DNA of 64,000 nt from UBA8389 sp035719105 (GCA_035719105.1 DASTGN010000004.1:372001-436000); one strand, 5' to 3'; positions 35,402 to 44,551 are shown, counted from the first letter of the stretch. A program made the numbers and translations. The notes: generated by a model from the letters alone, not told the origin.

Positions 35402-36328
35402 TTACTTTTCAAATACGGCAATAATGGTGTGTCCATCTTGCTTTGTATGATGTTTTGCAATTTTGAATAGAACAATCAATGGATCCAAAAATAGACTCAA
35501 TAAATTCAACTTTATTAACCTTGGTCGAGTCATGCAAATCTCATAATTCATGCGGAAAACCTTTCGCCAAAGTTTATTTTTTAGAGTCGTATAGTACCAT
35601 GATTTATGAACATTCCGCACCTTTTCCTTATACATTTCCACCACTTTCAAATCATATCTTTTTGCAATATGCAACAGAGACGCTTCGTTCCATTGTAAAA
35701 CGTGGTGCGGAGGAATGTTAAAGTAATTATTGACAGTGTCTTTCAGAAACGAGTCATTGTTGGGAACAGCAACAATAAATTTACCACCTTTCTTCAAAGC
35801 TTTTAAGGAGCTATCGATAAAATCATCAATATTGAAGACGTGTTCCAATACTTGGAAAAGAACGACCACATCGTAAAATTCAGAAAACTTCTCGCTATGA
35901 TCTTGAATTCGTTCATTAATGACATTGATGCCTTCTTTTTTAGCGAGTTCAACCGACAAAGAACTGGTGTCTAATCCCTGATAAAATTCGCAGTCAATAT
36001 ATTTTGAAAACATGCCCTTGCCACATCCTACATCCAATACTTTCGATTTGCTATCGACATAAGAACTTGAGAATTCAAATTCCGTTTTATCTTCGTAGAA
36101 ATAGTTTTTATCACGTTGTAAACCAGAATAATAGGCATCATCACCCAAAATTGCAGGTTGAAAAAAGATCAAGCCACAGTTCGAACATTCCTGCTGTTCA
36201 AGTTTTTCAATATCCTGGAATAAGTAACCTACTTCAATACCTTTTTTTCTATAGTAGTGATTAATTAATTTGACATCAACTTTGTTTTTAAGAGATATGT
36301 TTGAGCTTTTGCAGGAGGGGCAATTCAT
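35402..36328 (-). CDS. Zinc-finger class I SAM-dependent methyltransferase
   Basis: 308 residues. Residues 3-6 (CPSC) and 48-51 (CSNC) form a likely structural zinc site; then a methyltransferase fold with VLDVGCGKGMFSKYI (motif I), VVLFQVLEHV and GGKFIVAVPNN. This Zn-plus-methyltransferase arrangement is frequent in polysaccharide loci, where it is thought to methylate sugars. Composition looks more AT-rich than the flanking genes, which may reflect transfer of this variable segment. Confidence 0.85.
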   Translation of the reverse strand: MNCPSCKSSNISLKNKVDVKLINHYYRKKGIEVGYLFQDIEKLEQQECSNCGLIFFQPAILGDDAYYSGLQRDKNYFYEDKTEFEFSSSYVDSKSKVLDVGCGKGMFSKYIDCEFYQGLDTSSLSVELAKKEGINVINERIQDHSEKFSEFYDVVVLFQVLEHVFNIDDFIDSSLKALKKGGKFIVAVPNNDSFLKDTVNNYFNIPPHHVLQWNEASLLHIAKRYDLKVVEMYKEKVRNVHKSWYYTTLKNKLWRKVFRMNYEICMTRPRLIKLNLLSLFLDPLIVLFKIAKHHTKQDGHTIIAVFEK

Positions 36329-36401
36329 GGTTATTCCTATTTAAATTTTATGGTTTTCTAAATGTTGCGAATCGTGGGAACGATTTGATTGATAGTGAGT
36401 G

Positions 36402-36409
36402 CAAAAGTA
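36402..36409 (-). promoter_or_regulatory. Putative -7 box (TACTTTTG) for the methyltransferase-GT unit
   Basis: Minus-strand TACTTTTG in the 134-base gap upstream of the methyltransferase start. Confidence 0.5.
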
Positions 36410-36462
36410 ACCAAATTGGTCTATAATAAAGCAATTACTTTTATTAATTAAATGGATCAAAA

Positions 36463-37251
36463 TCAAATCCAACCGTGTTTCAATTTAAATATGACGGCTC
36501 GAATTACAAACCAAAAATGATATAGGGTAGTGGAAATGAGTCCGTAATTTTTGGTCATAATCCGAAAGCGTTCACCCAAAGAGTTTCTCATCTTCTTTTT
36601 GGAAATGCCGCCGTCCAAAAAATGTGCCAATTCCAGATGGGTGTTGTAAATAAACTGAGCACTTCGGAGGCAACGAATGGTCCAATCAAAATCTCCGGAG
36701 TATCGATAAGTTAAATCGTAATCGGGAGCCAAATCTCGCTTAACCAACATGGATTGATGACAAACCAGCATGCCCTTTCGAAAGCTCTTCCAGTTTAATT
36801 TTTCCGGGGCCTTTAATCGGCGCTTGCCCATGATTTTTCCAAAATCATCTACAATGAGCGTTTCACCGTAAATAAAATCGGGCAATACGTTTTTTGCACC
36901 TTCCGAACCCAATGACAGGCCTTTCCAGATGGAGTTAAGGGTTGTTGGTGAAGCGATTTTATCGCCAGCGTTCATAAACCAGAGGTAATCACCCTCAGCT
37001 AAATGCATCGCTTTGTTCATCGCATCATAAATGCCATGATCTCGTTCACTGGACCATCGAAAAGCAATTCCTCTTTCCTTGAAAATCAATTGGTATTCCT
37101 TTATAATGGCAAGGGTTCCATCTGTGGAAAGTCCGTCAACGATCAAATACTCAAAATCAGAAAAATCTTGTGCCAAGATGCTTTCAACCGTCCGTCTTAG
37201 GACGTCCTCCGCTTGGTAGGTGATGGTTATGATGGAAATCAATGGTTTCAT
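36463..37251 (-). CDS. Family 2 glycosyltransferase
   Basis: 262 residues. SIITITYQAEDVLRRT, YLIVDGLSTDGT and WFMNAGDKI mark a GT-A enzyme of the type found in colanic-acid and capsule loci (WcaA/WcaE-like). The usual DXD appears as Asn-Ala-Gly-Asp, common in this subgroup. Its start codon overlaps the stop of the preceding GT4 gene by 4 bases. Confidence 0.9.
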   Translation of the reverse strand: MKPLISIITITYQAEDVLRRTVESILAQDFSDFEYLIVDGLSTDGTLAIIKEYQLIFKERGIAFRWSSERDHGIYDAMNKAMHLAEGDYLWFMNAGDKIASPTTLNSIWKGLSLGSEGAKNVLPDFIYGETLIVDDFGKIMGKRRLKAPEKLNWKSFRKGMLVCHQSMLVKRDLAPDYDLTYRYSGDFDWTIRCLRSAQFIYNTHLELAHFLDGGISKKKMRNSLGERFRIMTKNYGLISTTLYHFWFVIRAVIFKLKHGWI

Positions 37252-38303
37252 AATTTATTCAGAATTTCAGCTAATTCTTTTGTGAAAATTTCCAGGTTAA
37301 AGCTGGTTTCCGCCAATTTTCGCGCTTTTTGACCCATGGCAATCGCTTTATCCGGGTTGGCTGACAAATAGCGAATGGCTTTTCGCCAAGCTTCGGCATC
37401 ACCGTATGGTAAGGATATGCCAATACCTTCTGCATCGATATCTGTTTCCCAATAAGGGTTGATGCTCGATAAAACAGGTTTGCCAAGAGCAAAGGCTTCC
37501 ACCAGTGTTGTTAACCCTAAGGTGTAGGCATATGGTGGTTTTTGAAAGCAAATCGCAACTATAGCTGCAGCTGCAACTCGACGAGCCAGCTCATCGGTTA
37601 ATAAACCAGTTACATACTCCAATTTGATATTATTTGGAAACTGGTTTGGATCACCTAATAGTTCTCGGTATCCATTCTTAATGTTGATTTTTGGGACAAA
37701 CAATTCAATACTAGCCGATTCGCCTTCGAAAGCCTTGACTAAGGTCAAAAAATCCCTGTTTTCCCTTCCAGTTGAAATAAAAAACGAGTTCTGCTCATGA
37801 ACCTCGCTTTTTAAACGATCATAATAGTCCAAGTCTGGCCCCCAGTGAATCAAATGAGCATGCTCACGTTTAATTTTGCCGGTTTGTACCGAGTAATCAA
37901 TGAGTTTGGTATTAAAAAAGAATAGTTCATCGAAGCCTTTGTAAAAAAAGGTCGATATCAGGTTTACCAACTTTTTGGATGAAGTGGTGACCGAAGTATG
38001 ATGCCAAACAACAATGGGTTTGCGATATAAACCAAGAGCTCGCAAGAAGACAAGAATCTCCAAGCCACGAAAGGAAGTTCCGTAAAGAACATCAAAAGAC
38101 TCCTTGCAAGTAATGATTTTCCACCAATTGCGAACCATGAATTCCAACCGGTTTTTCTCCTTCTTGTAGTCGTGTAAAACCGATTCAATGCCGTGTTTGT
38201 CAAAATGAGTCAAGCCGTAAAGTACATGACCAGGCAATTTTTGATTTTGCCACTCTTGGTATTGTTGGATAACAGGAAGTGTATGATAAAAATAGAGCTT
38301 CAC
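37248..38303 (-). CDS. Family 4-type glycosyltransferase (GT-B)
   Basis: 351 residues. N-terminal half is divergent; the C-terminal half shows the GT4 pattern TTLVEAFALGKPVLSS with the conserved Glu, followed by WRKAIRYLSANPDKAIAMGQKARKLAE. Probably transfers a sugar to a lipid-linked glycan at the cytoplasmic membrane. Overlaps both neighbours by 4 bases, so three GT genes (38300-39544, 37248-38303, 36463-37251) are translationally coupled. Confidence 0.85.
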   Translation of the reverse strand: MKLYFYHTLPVIQQYQEWQNQKLPGHVLYGLTHFDKHGIESVLHDYKKEKNRLEFMVRNWWKIITCKESFDVLYGTSFRGLEILVFLRALGLYRKPIVVWHHTSVTTSSKKLVNLISTFFYKGFDELFFFNTKLIDYSVQTGKIKREHAHLIHWGPDLDYYDRLKSEVHEQNSFFISTGRENRDFLTLVKAFEGESASIELFVPKINIKNGYRELLGDPNQFPNNIKLEYVTGLLTDELARRVAAAAIVAICFQKPPYAYTLGLTTLVEAFALGKPVLSSINPYWETDIDAEGIGISLPYGDAEAWRKAIRYLSANPDKAIAMGQKARKLAETSFNLEIFTKELAEILNKL

Positions 38304-39544
38304 TTTTTGTGTATTTTTTTTTCGTAAATCTGGCGGTATTTCTCAGCAACTGCATTTTCTGAATAATGCTCCAACACAAATGAACGAACCGTTTTACGAA
38401 AGGGCGTTTCTTCGGGGGAAACCATGGATCGAATGCCTTTCGCCAGGTCTTCGGATGATTTATAATCGGCGATGTATCCGGTTTCACCATGAATAATCAT
38501 TTCGGGTATGCCTCCTGTTCGGAAGCCAACACAAGGTACCCCGCAAGCCATGGCTTCCATAATCATGTTTGGAAGATTTTCTTCCAACGAAGGGATTACA
38601 AAACAATCGACAGCTTGGTAAACGGAAACCATTGTGGATTGATCTGAAATATAGCCCAATGACCTCGTATTTAATCCGATAACGTCTATCAATTCCTGTT
38701 TTTCCACACCGCAAAATACCAACTCCACCCGATCTTTCAAATCGGCCAATTGGTGAGTGGCTTCGATCAAGTAGCGGATACCTTTTCGCTGATCGGTGAT
38801 GGAATAAGCACCAAAAAGAATTATTTTCTTGTTAAGGGGCAATCCCAATTTTTGGCGCGCCTGAACGACATCGCCTGGTTGAAAAAGATCCGTATCGATG
38901 GGGTTGGGAATTTGAGACAATGGATTGCCTTGAACCAATTTGCTTGTCCGAACTTGCTGTAGCAGCCATTCACTACAACTTACAAATTGGATGCCTGCAT
39001 TCAAGTAAATTCTTTCTTTTTTAAGAAATATTCTTCTTGATAAATCATTTTCAACTGGTTTGAGAAGTAGGGGGCAATTTCCACAATCGCTATCAAAACG
39101 ATGGCATTCGCCTGAATAATGACAAATTCCAGTTAGAGGCCACATGTCATGCATGGTCCAGACAATTTGCTTGCCAGATTCGACCACTTGTCGAATGTTT
39201 TTTAAGGATAAAAGACCTTGATTGACCCAATGCAGATGGATGATGTCAGCCTCTTTGAATTCGGGACGCTTTGTAATGTCGAATCCAAAATTTGCCGTTG
39301 AGACCTCGAATAGATTTTTTTTGCGAAACCGGTTTGCTATAAAAATGGTCAATCGCTCAAATAGGAACGGTATCTTTTTCAGGATGCTGTCAGAGACAGT
39401 TTTAACGGATGGATTCAAAGCATCCGAATCACGTACCAACATGGATGCTTCCATTCCATTTGCTTGCAAGGCATGCATCAACCTTCCGGCTGCTACGGCT
39501 GCTCCACCAATACGCTCAGATGTGCTGATGATTAATATTTTCAT
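38300..39544 (-). CDS. Family 4 glycosyltransferase
   Basis: 414 residues from ATG 39544 (MKILIISTSERIGGAA); an upstream start at 39568 is rejected because it would overlap the promoter region. GT-B fold with the N-terminal GGAAVAAGRL donor-side loop, HLHWVNQG, and the C-terminal EENLPNMIMEAMACGVPCVGF motif with conserved Glu. Also contains several Cys (CHYSGECHRFDSDCGNCPLL), a small Cys-rich loop seen in some WcaC/WbaZ-type GTs. First gene of the coupled GT trio. Confidence 0.92.
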   Translation of the reverse strand: MKILIISTSERIGGAAVAAGRLMHALQANGMEASMLVRDSDALNPSVKTVSDSILKKIPFLFERLTIFIANRFRKKNLFEVSTANFGFDITKRPEFKEADIIHLHWVNQGLLSLKNIRQVVESGKQIVWTMHDMWPLTGICHYSGECHRFDSDCGNCPLLLKPVENDLSRRIFLKKERIYLNAGIQFVSCSEWLLQQVRTSKLVQGNPLSQIPNPIDTDLFQPGDVVQARQKLGLPLNKKIILFGAYSITDQRKGIRYLIEATHQLADLKDRVELVFCGVEKQELIDVIGLNTRSLGYISDQSTMVSVYQAVDCFVIPSLEENLPNMIMEAMACGVPCVGFRTGGIPEMIIHGETGYIADYKSSEDLAKGIRSMVSPEETPFRKTVRSFVLEHYSENAVAEKYRQIYEKKIHKK

Positions 39545-39565
39545 GAGTACCAGTGCCGTTTTCGA

Positions 39566-39573
39566 CAAAGATA
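39566..39573 (-). promoter_or_regulatory. Putative -7 box (TATCTTTG) for the GT trio
   Basis: Minus-strand TATCTTTG, 21 bases upstream of the GT4 start; faces the plus-strand box at 39596. Confidence 0.6.
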
Positions 39574-39595
39574 CAGATTTACGTTGAAAATTTTG

Positions 39596-39603
39596 TACTT
39601 TTG
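39596..39603 (+). promoter_or_regulatory. Putative -7 box (TACTTTTG) for the DegT operon
   Basis: Plus-strand TACTTTTG 23 bases before the ATG at 39627; divergent from the box at 39566. Confidence 0.55.
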
Positions 39604-39626
39604 CCTACCATCAAAAACCCTATAGC

Positions 39627-40748
39627 ATGGAGCTTGAAAAACCCATTCTTGTAACAAAACCGACCCTGCCACCGCTTGAGGAATTCATTCCTTATTTGGA
39701 GCAAATATGGGACAATTGTTGGTTAACCAATAATGGGCCGATGCACAATCGGTTGGAAAATGAATTGGCAGAATATCTCGGGGTTAAACATATTTCTCTT
39801 TTCTCGAATGGTACTTTGGCCTTAATTAGTGCCTTGCAAGCGCTGGGTATCAAAGGGGAAGTCATCACAACGCCCTTCAGTTTTGTTGCAACCACCCATT
39901 CACTTTGGTGGAATGGAATCAAGCCGGTTTTTGTTGACATTGAGCCGGAAACGTTTAATTTAGATCCTGCCAAAATTGAAGCAGCCATCACTCCACAAAC
40001 TACAGCCATCATGCCGGTTCATGTTTATGGAAATCCCTGTAATGTAGAGGAAATAAAACGTATTGCCGACAAACATGGACTAAAAGTCATTTACGATGCG
40101 GCTCATGCTTTTGGTGTTTTCAAGCAGGGTTCATCCATATTGAACCAAGGAGACCTTTCAATTTTGAGTTTCCATGCCACCAAAGTTTACAGCACCATCG
40201 AAGGTGGAGCAATCATCAGCCATGATGAGCAGATGAAACACCATATTGACAATCTAAAGAATTTTGGTTTTAGAGGTGAAACCGTCGTTGAAGAACCTGG
40301 CATCAATGCCAAATTAAACGAAGTTCAAGCAGCTTACGGTCTCATTCAATTGAAGTATGTGGATGGATTTATTGCAAAGCGACAAGCCATCGTGCAATTA
40401 TACAGAAAGGAATTGGAGGATGTTGCCGGAATTCGTATACTTCAGGATTTCCCGGAAGTAAGGCATGCCTATTCTTATTTCCCGATTCTTATCGACGAAA
40501 CGTTATTTGGTATGTCAAGAGATGCCCTATACGAATACCTGAAAACCCAGAAGGTGTTCTGTAGACGCTATTTTTATCCTCTAATCAGCGATTTTGAACC
40601 CTATCGCGAACTCCCATCGGCCAATCCGAACAACTTGCCCATCGCTCGAAAAATTGCAGAACAGGTGATGTGTTTGCCCATTTTCGTTGACCTCGATTTG
40701 GATATCGTGCGAAAAATTTCAGCCCTGATCAAAGCCTGTCAAAAATGA
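39627..40748 (+). CDS. DegT/DnrJ/EryC1 PLP aminotransferase
   Basis: 373 residues. These enzymes transfer an amino group onto keto-sugars bound to nucleotides. Pattern: FSNGTLALISAL, DAAHAFGV (PLP-phosphate/ring contacts), and SFHATKVYSTIEGGAI with the PLP Lys at 186. It probably makes an amino-deoxy sugar nucleotide for this locus; the 4-keto substrate source is uncertain (rfbG product or another from elsewhere). Overlaps the ATP-grasp gene by 4 bases. Confidence 0.93.
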   Translation: MELEKPILVTKPTLPPLEEFIPYLEQIWDNCWLTNNGPMHNRLENELAEYLGVKHISLFSNGTLALISALQALGIKGEVITTPFSFVATTHSLWWNGIKPVFVDIEPETFNLDPAKIEAAITPQTTAIMPVHVYGNPCNVEEIKRIADKHGLKVIYDAAHAFGVFKQGSSILNQGDLSILSFHATKVYSTIEGGAIISHDEQMKHHIDNLKNFGFRGETVVEEPGINAKLNEVQAAYGLIQLKYVDGFIAKRQAIVQLYRKELEDVAGIRILQDFPEVRHAYSYFPILIDETLFGMSRDALYEYLKTQKVFCRRYFYPLISDFEPYRELPSANPNNLPIARKIAEQVMCLPIFVDLDLDIVRKISALIKACQK

Positions 40749-41845
40749 ACAAGGCTTTTCTGATATTCTCCGGCTACAATCAGCGGGCAGTCATAGCCTT
40801 TTGCCGAGTAGCGACGAAATTGAACGTGCCTTTTCACATTATTGCGAGTTCCACGGAGGATACGATTTTAATGACGGATTATAAGGATAGAGTTCAGGCG
40901 ATACGTCAAGAAAAACTTTTAGAGATTCTGGATATTGAACAATGTCTGACCGAAGTTCGATCAAAGGATCCTGATGCCGATTTGGTCATTTTGCCGAATT
41001 CGGAATTCTTAAACCGCTTTTTCCTTAAACACCGCTTGCATTTTATTTCGAAAGGTTGCATCCTCCCTTTATGCGAAGAATCCCTTTATATTCGTATTTC
41101 TGATAAATATTCCTTTGGAGAAATGTGTCGGAATTTCAAGCTGAAGGTGCCTTCTGAATTCGAATTCTCTGCGGCAATCGAACCTCCTTTTGTTGCAAAA
41201 CCCAAAAGTTACTTTTCCTCTGATAAAACGCCTTCACCTTATTTGATTCTGTGCAAACAAGACTGGAAAGATTTTCTGAAAAATGAAAATGTGGAGGATT
41301 TCTACTTGCAAGAATTTGTTGCCGGTAAAAGCATGTATTTGTTGTTTTTTATTTCACAAAAGGGCCATACGGTTCAATATTCTCAAGAAAACCTGGTTCA
41401 ACAAGCGAAAGGAAAATCCATCATACTGGCTAAGAGTGCAACCATTCACGAGAATAAAATTGCGTCGATCTATTTGGACATGCTCCTGCAAGAAGGTTTT
41501 GAAGGTTTAATCATGATTGAACTGAAACAATCGGGTGATACGTTCCATATGATTGAGGCCAATCCGCGATTGTGGGGGCCTTCTCAACTTTTTGTGGATG
41601 CCGGGGTGCCCATTTTCGAAGAATTTATACGCAGTCAGGGCTTTAATATCGAAATCCAACCTTCTGAAATCAAAGAGAGTATTTATTTTTGGCAGGGCGG
41701 CATATCAGAAGATAAACGGAATGGAAGAGCCTTGGCCTTTCACGATTTTTCCTCCGAAAAACTGGATAGTCAATTGAACGAACTTGTTAAGAGTGAGGTA
41801 TATAACCGAAGCGATACGGAAAGAATTTATCATACAGAAAATTAA
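40745..41845 (+). CDS. ATP-grasp domain protein
   Basis: 366 residues. The N-terminal Rossmann-like half (AFLIFSGYNQRAVIAFCR) is followed by an ATP-grasp fold: PFVAKPKSYFSS (ATP-binding Lys), YLQEFVAGKSMY, and MIEANPRLWGPS with metal-binding Glu and Asn. ATP-grasp ligases form an amide or similar bond through an acyl phosphate. Coupled to a DegT aminotransferase, it may acylate an amino sugar with an amino acid or other acid; that is inference. No ligase subfamily is recognised. Confidence 0.85.
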   Translation: MNKAFLIFSGYNQRAVIAFCRVATKLNVPFHIIASSTEDTILMTDYKDRVQAIRQEKLLEILDIEQCLTEVRSKDPDADLVILPNSEFLNRFFLKHRLHFISKGCILPLCEESLYIRISDKYSFGEMCRNFKLKVPSEFEFSAAIEPPFVAKPKSYFSSDKTPSPYLILCKQDWKDFLKNENVEDFYLQEFVAGKSMYLLFFISQKGHTVQYSQENLVQQAKGKSIILAKSATIHENKIASIYLDMLLQEGFEGLIMIELKQSGDTFHMIEANPRLWGPSQLFVDAGVPIFEEFIRSQGFNIEIQPSEIKESIYFWQGGISEDKRNGRALAFHDFSSEKLDSQLNELVKSEVYNRSDTERIYHTEN

Positions 41846-41850
41846 AAAAC

Positions 41851-42690
41851 ATGTTGAAAGAAAGACTCACTGAATTATACAACGACGGATCCAAGCATTC
41901 CCGTTATCAAAACATTCCTGATTTTGTTAAAAAGGAACTGGAATACACGGAGACGATTGATGAAAATTGGAGAGGGGACACCGCTCGATTTAATTATCTA
42001 AAGGCTCATACCTTATTTGGACAGGGGAAAAGTATCGGTGAAATCGGGGCAAATACAGGATTTTTCATTTTGAGCCTGGCGCACGAAAACCCAGACTCCG
42101 CTTTTTATGCCTATGAAATCAATCCGACCCACGCGGGCTTCATTGCAGAAATTGCAGATAGTTTCCAAATGAAGAATGTTACTGTCAATCCCTTGGGAAT
42201 AGATATGGATGGCATTCAGAAAATGGCTGTGCATGATATTCTCCTAAATTACAATGTGCTTCATCATGCTGGCGTAGATTTTGATACGAATCGGATAGAA
42301 TCGGTCGAAAAGTATGAAACCTATGCCGTGGAATACCTTACTAAACTTCGTGCCAAGACGCACCAAATGATTTTTCAAATGGGCTATAATTGGGGTGGAA
42401 ATAAACTAAAACCAATAGTTCCACTTCAGGATGATGCTGAAAAAATGGCATTTACGCTTCGAATCTTTAAAAAAGCGGGTTGGAAGGTTCAAGATATTGC
42501 CTTACATACCCGTGTAAATAAGGTGTTGAAATATCAGGCTCTTTCGCAAGAGGTTTTACAACAATTGAGCCAAGCGCCTGCTGGCACTGAAAAAGAAAAG
42601 ATTGAAAAATTGGTTGACTTTAAGGAAATGCCTGAATTTAGCGAATTTTATAGACGCCCCATTTTTACCTTTTGTAGCAACTGCGAATAA
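41851..42690 (+). CDS. SAM-dependent methyltransferase-like protein
   Basis: 279 residues. IGEIGANTGFFILSLAHE is motif I of a class I methyltransferase; YAYEINPTHAGFI provides the acidic residue for SAM ribose, and HDILLNYNVLHHAG is the motif IV region. The fold resembles FkbM- or sugar O-methyltransferases, with no zinc site. Starts 5 bases after the ATP-grasp gene and ends one codon boundary before the next ORF, so all four genes 39627-43596 form an operon. Confidence 0.8.
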   Translation: MLKERLTELYNDGSKHSRYQNIPDFVKKELEYTETIDENWRGDTARFNYLKAHTLFGQGKSIGEIGANTGFFILSLAHENPDSAFYAYEINPTHAGFIAEIADSFQMKNVTVNPLGIDMDGIQKMAVHDILLNYNVLHHAGVDFDTNRIESVEKYETYAVEYLTKLRAKTHQMIFQMGYNWGGNKLKPIVPLQDDAEKMAFTLRIFKKAGWKVQDIALHTRVNKVLKYQALSQEVLQQLSQAPAGTEKEKIEKLVDFKEMPEFSEFYRRPIFTFCSNCE

Positions 42691-43596
42691 ATGCATGCAC
42701 CCGTTCTGATTTCTGTATATACCCGGCTCAATCACCTAAAAAATTGCGTTGAGTCGCTTCAAGCTAATGAGTTGGCCCCTCAGACCGATTTATTCATTGT
42801 CTCTGATGCGCCAAAATTTCCTCACCATTTGGAAGCTGTTACAAAAGTTCGAAACTTCATTCAGACCATTCAAGGATTTCGATCGGTGACTCTTTTTGCT
42901 TGGGAAGAAAATCAGGGCTCGGCAGAATCGATACGTAAAGCACGGTTAGCCATTTACGAAAAGTTTGATACACAGATTTTTATGGAAGATGACAACGTCG
43001 TGTCTCCTTTTTTTCTGGAATATATGAACGATGCCCTCAATCGCTATCGTTTTGATGAAAATGTTTTCGGCATCTGTGGCTATAATTTTTCTGATGAAGT
43101 TCCAGAGGGATATCCATTCGAAACCTACTTTATAGACAAAATTTCTGCAGCAGGCTGGGGAGGCTGGAGAGAAAAGTACATGCGTTTTTTCAACGGGTAT
43201 ACTTTACCGGATTTTAAGAGTAAGGCGTTTAAACAATATGTGAAACATGCACCCATTCCTGCCAACAATTTGAAAAGGATGGCAAAACAAGGAGCCATTT
43301 GGGGGGATACCAAGATATCCCACTATTTGTATCAAGAGAAGATGGTGTGCCTGTTCCCATGCTTAAGTCTTGTACTGAATACTGGTTGGGATGGAACCGG
43401 CGAACATTGCAATAAAAATGATCAGTGGATGAATATGCCAATCAATACGACAAAACCAGTTCAATCTTTTCCGGAAAAAACGGAGATTGATCCAGCTTGG
43501 GCAAGGCAAATTCAACAATTTTTCAGCTATCCATTTTTGGGAAAGTTGAAGACTGCTTTATTTGATTATAAAGCGCGGTTGAAGAAACGATTCTGA
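42691..43596 (+). CDS. Glycosyltransferase-like protein (GT-A, GNT-I-like)
   Basis: 301 residues. PVLISVYTRLNHLKNCVESL resembles the GT2/GT13 N-terminus, and FMEDDNVVSPFFLEYM has the EDD metal motif of the GNT-I-like group. WGGWREKYM and GAIWGDTKISHYLY are further family features. Transfers an unknown sugar in the polysaccharide pathway. Its ATG directly follows the preceding stop. The 3' end meets the beta-propeller gene tail to tail with 1 base between stops. Confidence 0.82.
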   Translation: MHAPVLISVYTRLNHLKNCVESLQANELAPQTDLFIVSDAPKFPHHLEAVTKVRNFIQTIQGFRSVTLFAWEENQGSAESIRKARLAIYEKFDTQIFMEDDNVVSPFFLEYMNDALNRYRFDENVFGICGYNFSDEVPEGYPFETYFIDKISAAGWGGWREKYMRFFNGYTLPDFKSKAFKQYVKHAPIPANNLKRMAKQGAIWGDTKISHYLYQEKMVCLFPCLSLVLNTGWDGTGEHCNKNDQWMNMPINTTKPVQSFPEKTEIDPAWARQIQQFFSYPFLGKLKTALFDYKARLKKRF

Positions 43597-43597
43597 T

Positions 43598-44551
43598 TCA
43601 GTACTTTTCGGTTTCCAGGACGGCGTAACCAAAACCCGTTTTCCCGAATCCATTTCCGTTATAAAACATGACCAATTGGTCTTTGATACGGATAACATAG
43701 GGATACGCAATTGCGTTTGAGTCCCAACCTTCTGAGGATACATCAATTCCGACCTGATGGTCCAATCTGTTCCAGTTAATTCCGTCTAAGGATTCAGCAT
43801 ATCCAGCCCTATAGTCGTGTTTTTTGTCGATTCTAAAGTCTAAAAGGTCTCTTCGACTGTACCACATGCGATAAATCGCCTTTCCATCGATGATATCTTT
43901 CAACACACTTGGTCGTGCAGTAGCCTCAAGATCCGTTTTGGGTTTGATGCAACTGATGTTGTCACGCTGCCAATCAATACCATTTTCGGAAGTGGCGTAT
44001 TTGATGTGGTAGTAAATTTCAGGTTTACCATTCAGTATTTTCCATTCAGAACCTGAAGTATACCACATTTTCCATCGATCACCGTCTTTGATGACATCCA
44101 CAGCGCCTGTGTAATAGGGTTCGTCTTTTGTTCTATCCAATATGGAACCATCGTAGGGTCTTTCAAAAGTCAGACCGTTATCTCTACTGATGGCTACGCC
44201 AATGGAATTGCGAGTATGAACCGTTGTGCTGGGGTTCCAACCGATAAAGTACATATAAATCAAATCGCCAACACGAACGACTGAACATACGTTATTTCCA
44301 CTATCGTCAAAGGTTCCGATTTTTCCCAAATCCAAGGTGGGTTTGTCGTGTACGTAAAGAACTTTGCTGAGGTCATTAATGTCCAAATCCACAAAGGTGG
44401 TTCTGCTTTTAACACTGCTGTCTCTTACGCCAAAATACACCCTGACTGTGTTTTCGTTCAAAATCAAAGGGGTTGGTTTATGGCAATGAGAAACATCGAA
44501 ACCGTGAAGTCCTGAGGGACAATAAATCAAACCCTTCTTTATCCAATTCAT
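43598..44551 (-). CDS. Beta-propeller protein resembling GH43/GH32/GH130-type enzymes
   Basis: 317 residues, no signal peptide. Five repeating blade-like units with YxAxSxDGxxW-style motifs: GVAISRDNGLTF, KYATSENGIDW, GYAESLDGINW. These patterns occur in five-bladed propeller glycosidases and phosphorylases. Cytoplasmic location and a 4-base overlap with the flippase gene suggest a role in glycan synthesis or recycling rather than external digestion. The catalytic acids cannot be assigned by eye; it might not be an enzyme. Confidence 0.7.
   Translation of the reverse strand: MNWIKKGLIYCPSGLHGFDVSHCHKPTPLILNENTVRVYFGVRDSSVKSRTTFVDLDINDLSKVLYVHDKPTLDLGKIGTFDDSGNNVCSVVRVGDLIYMYFIGWNPSTTVHTRNSIGVAISRDNGLTFERPYDGSILDRTKDEPYYTGAVDVIKDGDRWKMWYTSGSEWKILNGKPEIYYHIKYATSENGIDWQRDNISCIKPKTDLEATARPSVLKDIIDGKAIYRMWYSRRDLLDFRIDKKHDYRAGYAESLDGINWNRLDHQVGIDVSSEGWDSNAIAYPYVIRIKDQLVMFYNGNGFGKTGFGYAVLETEKY

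Noticed and set aside
34540..39544. Insertion sequence or phage in the polysaccharide locus
   Set aside because: No transposase, integrase, or flanking inverted or target-site repeats were found; all ORFs are glycosyltransferases or a methyltransferase.
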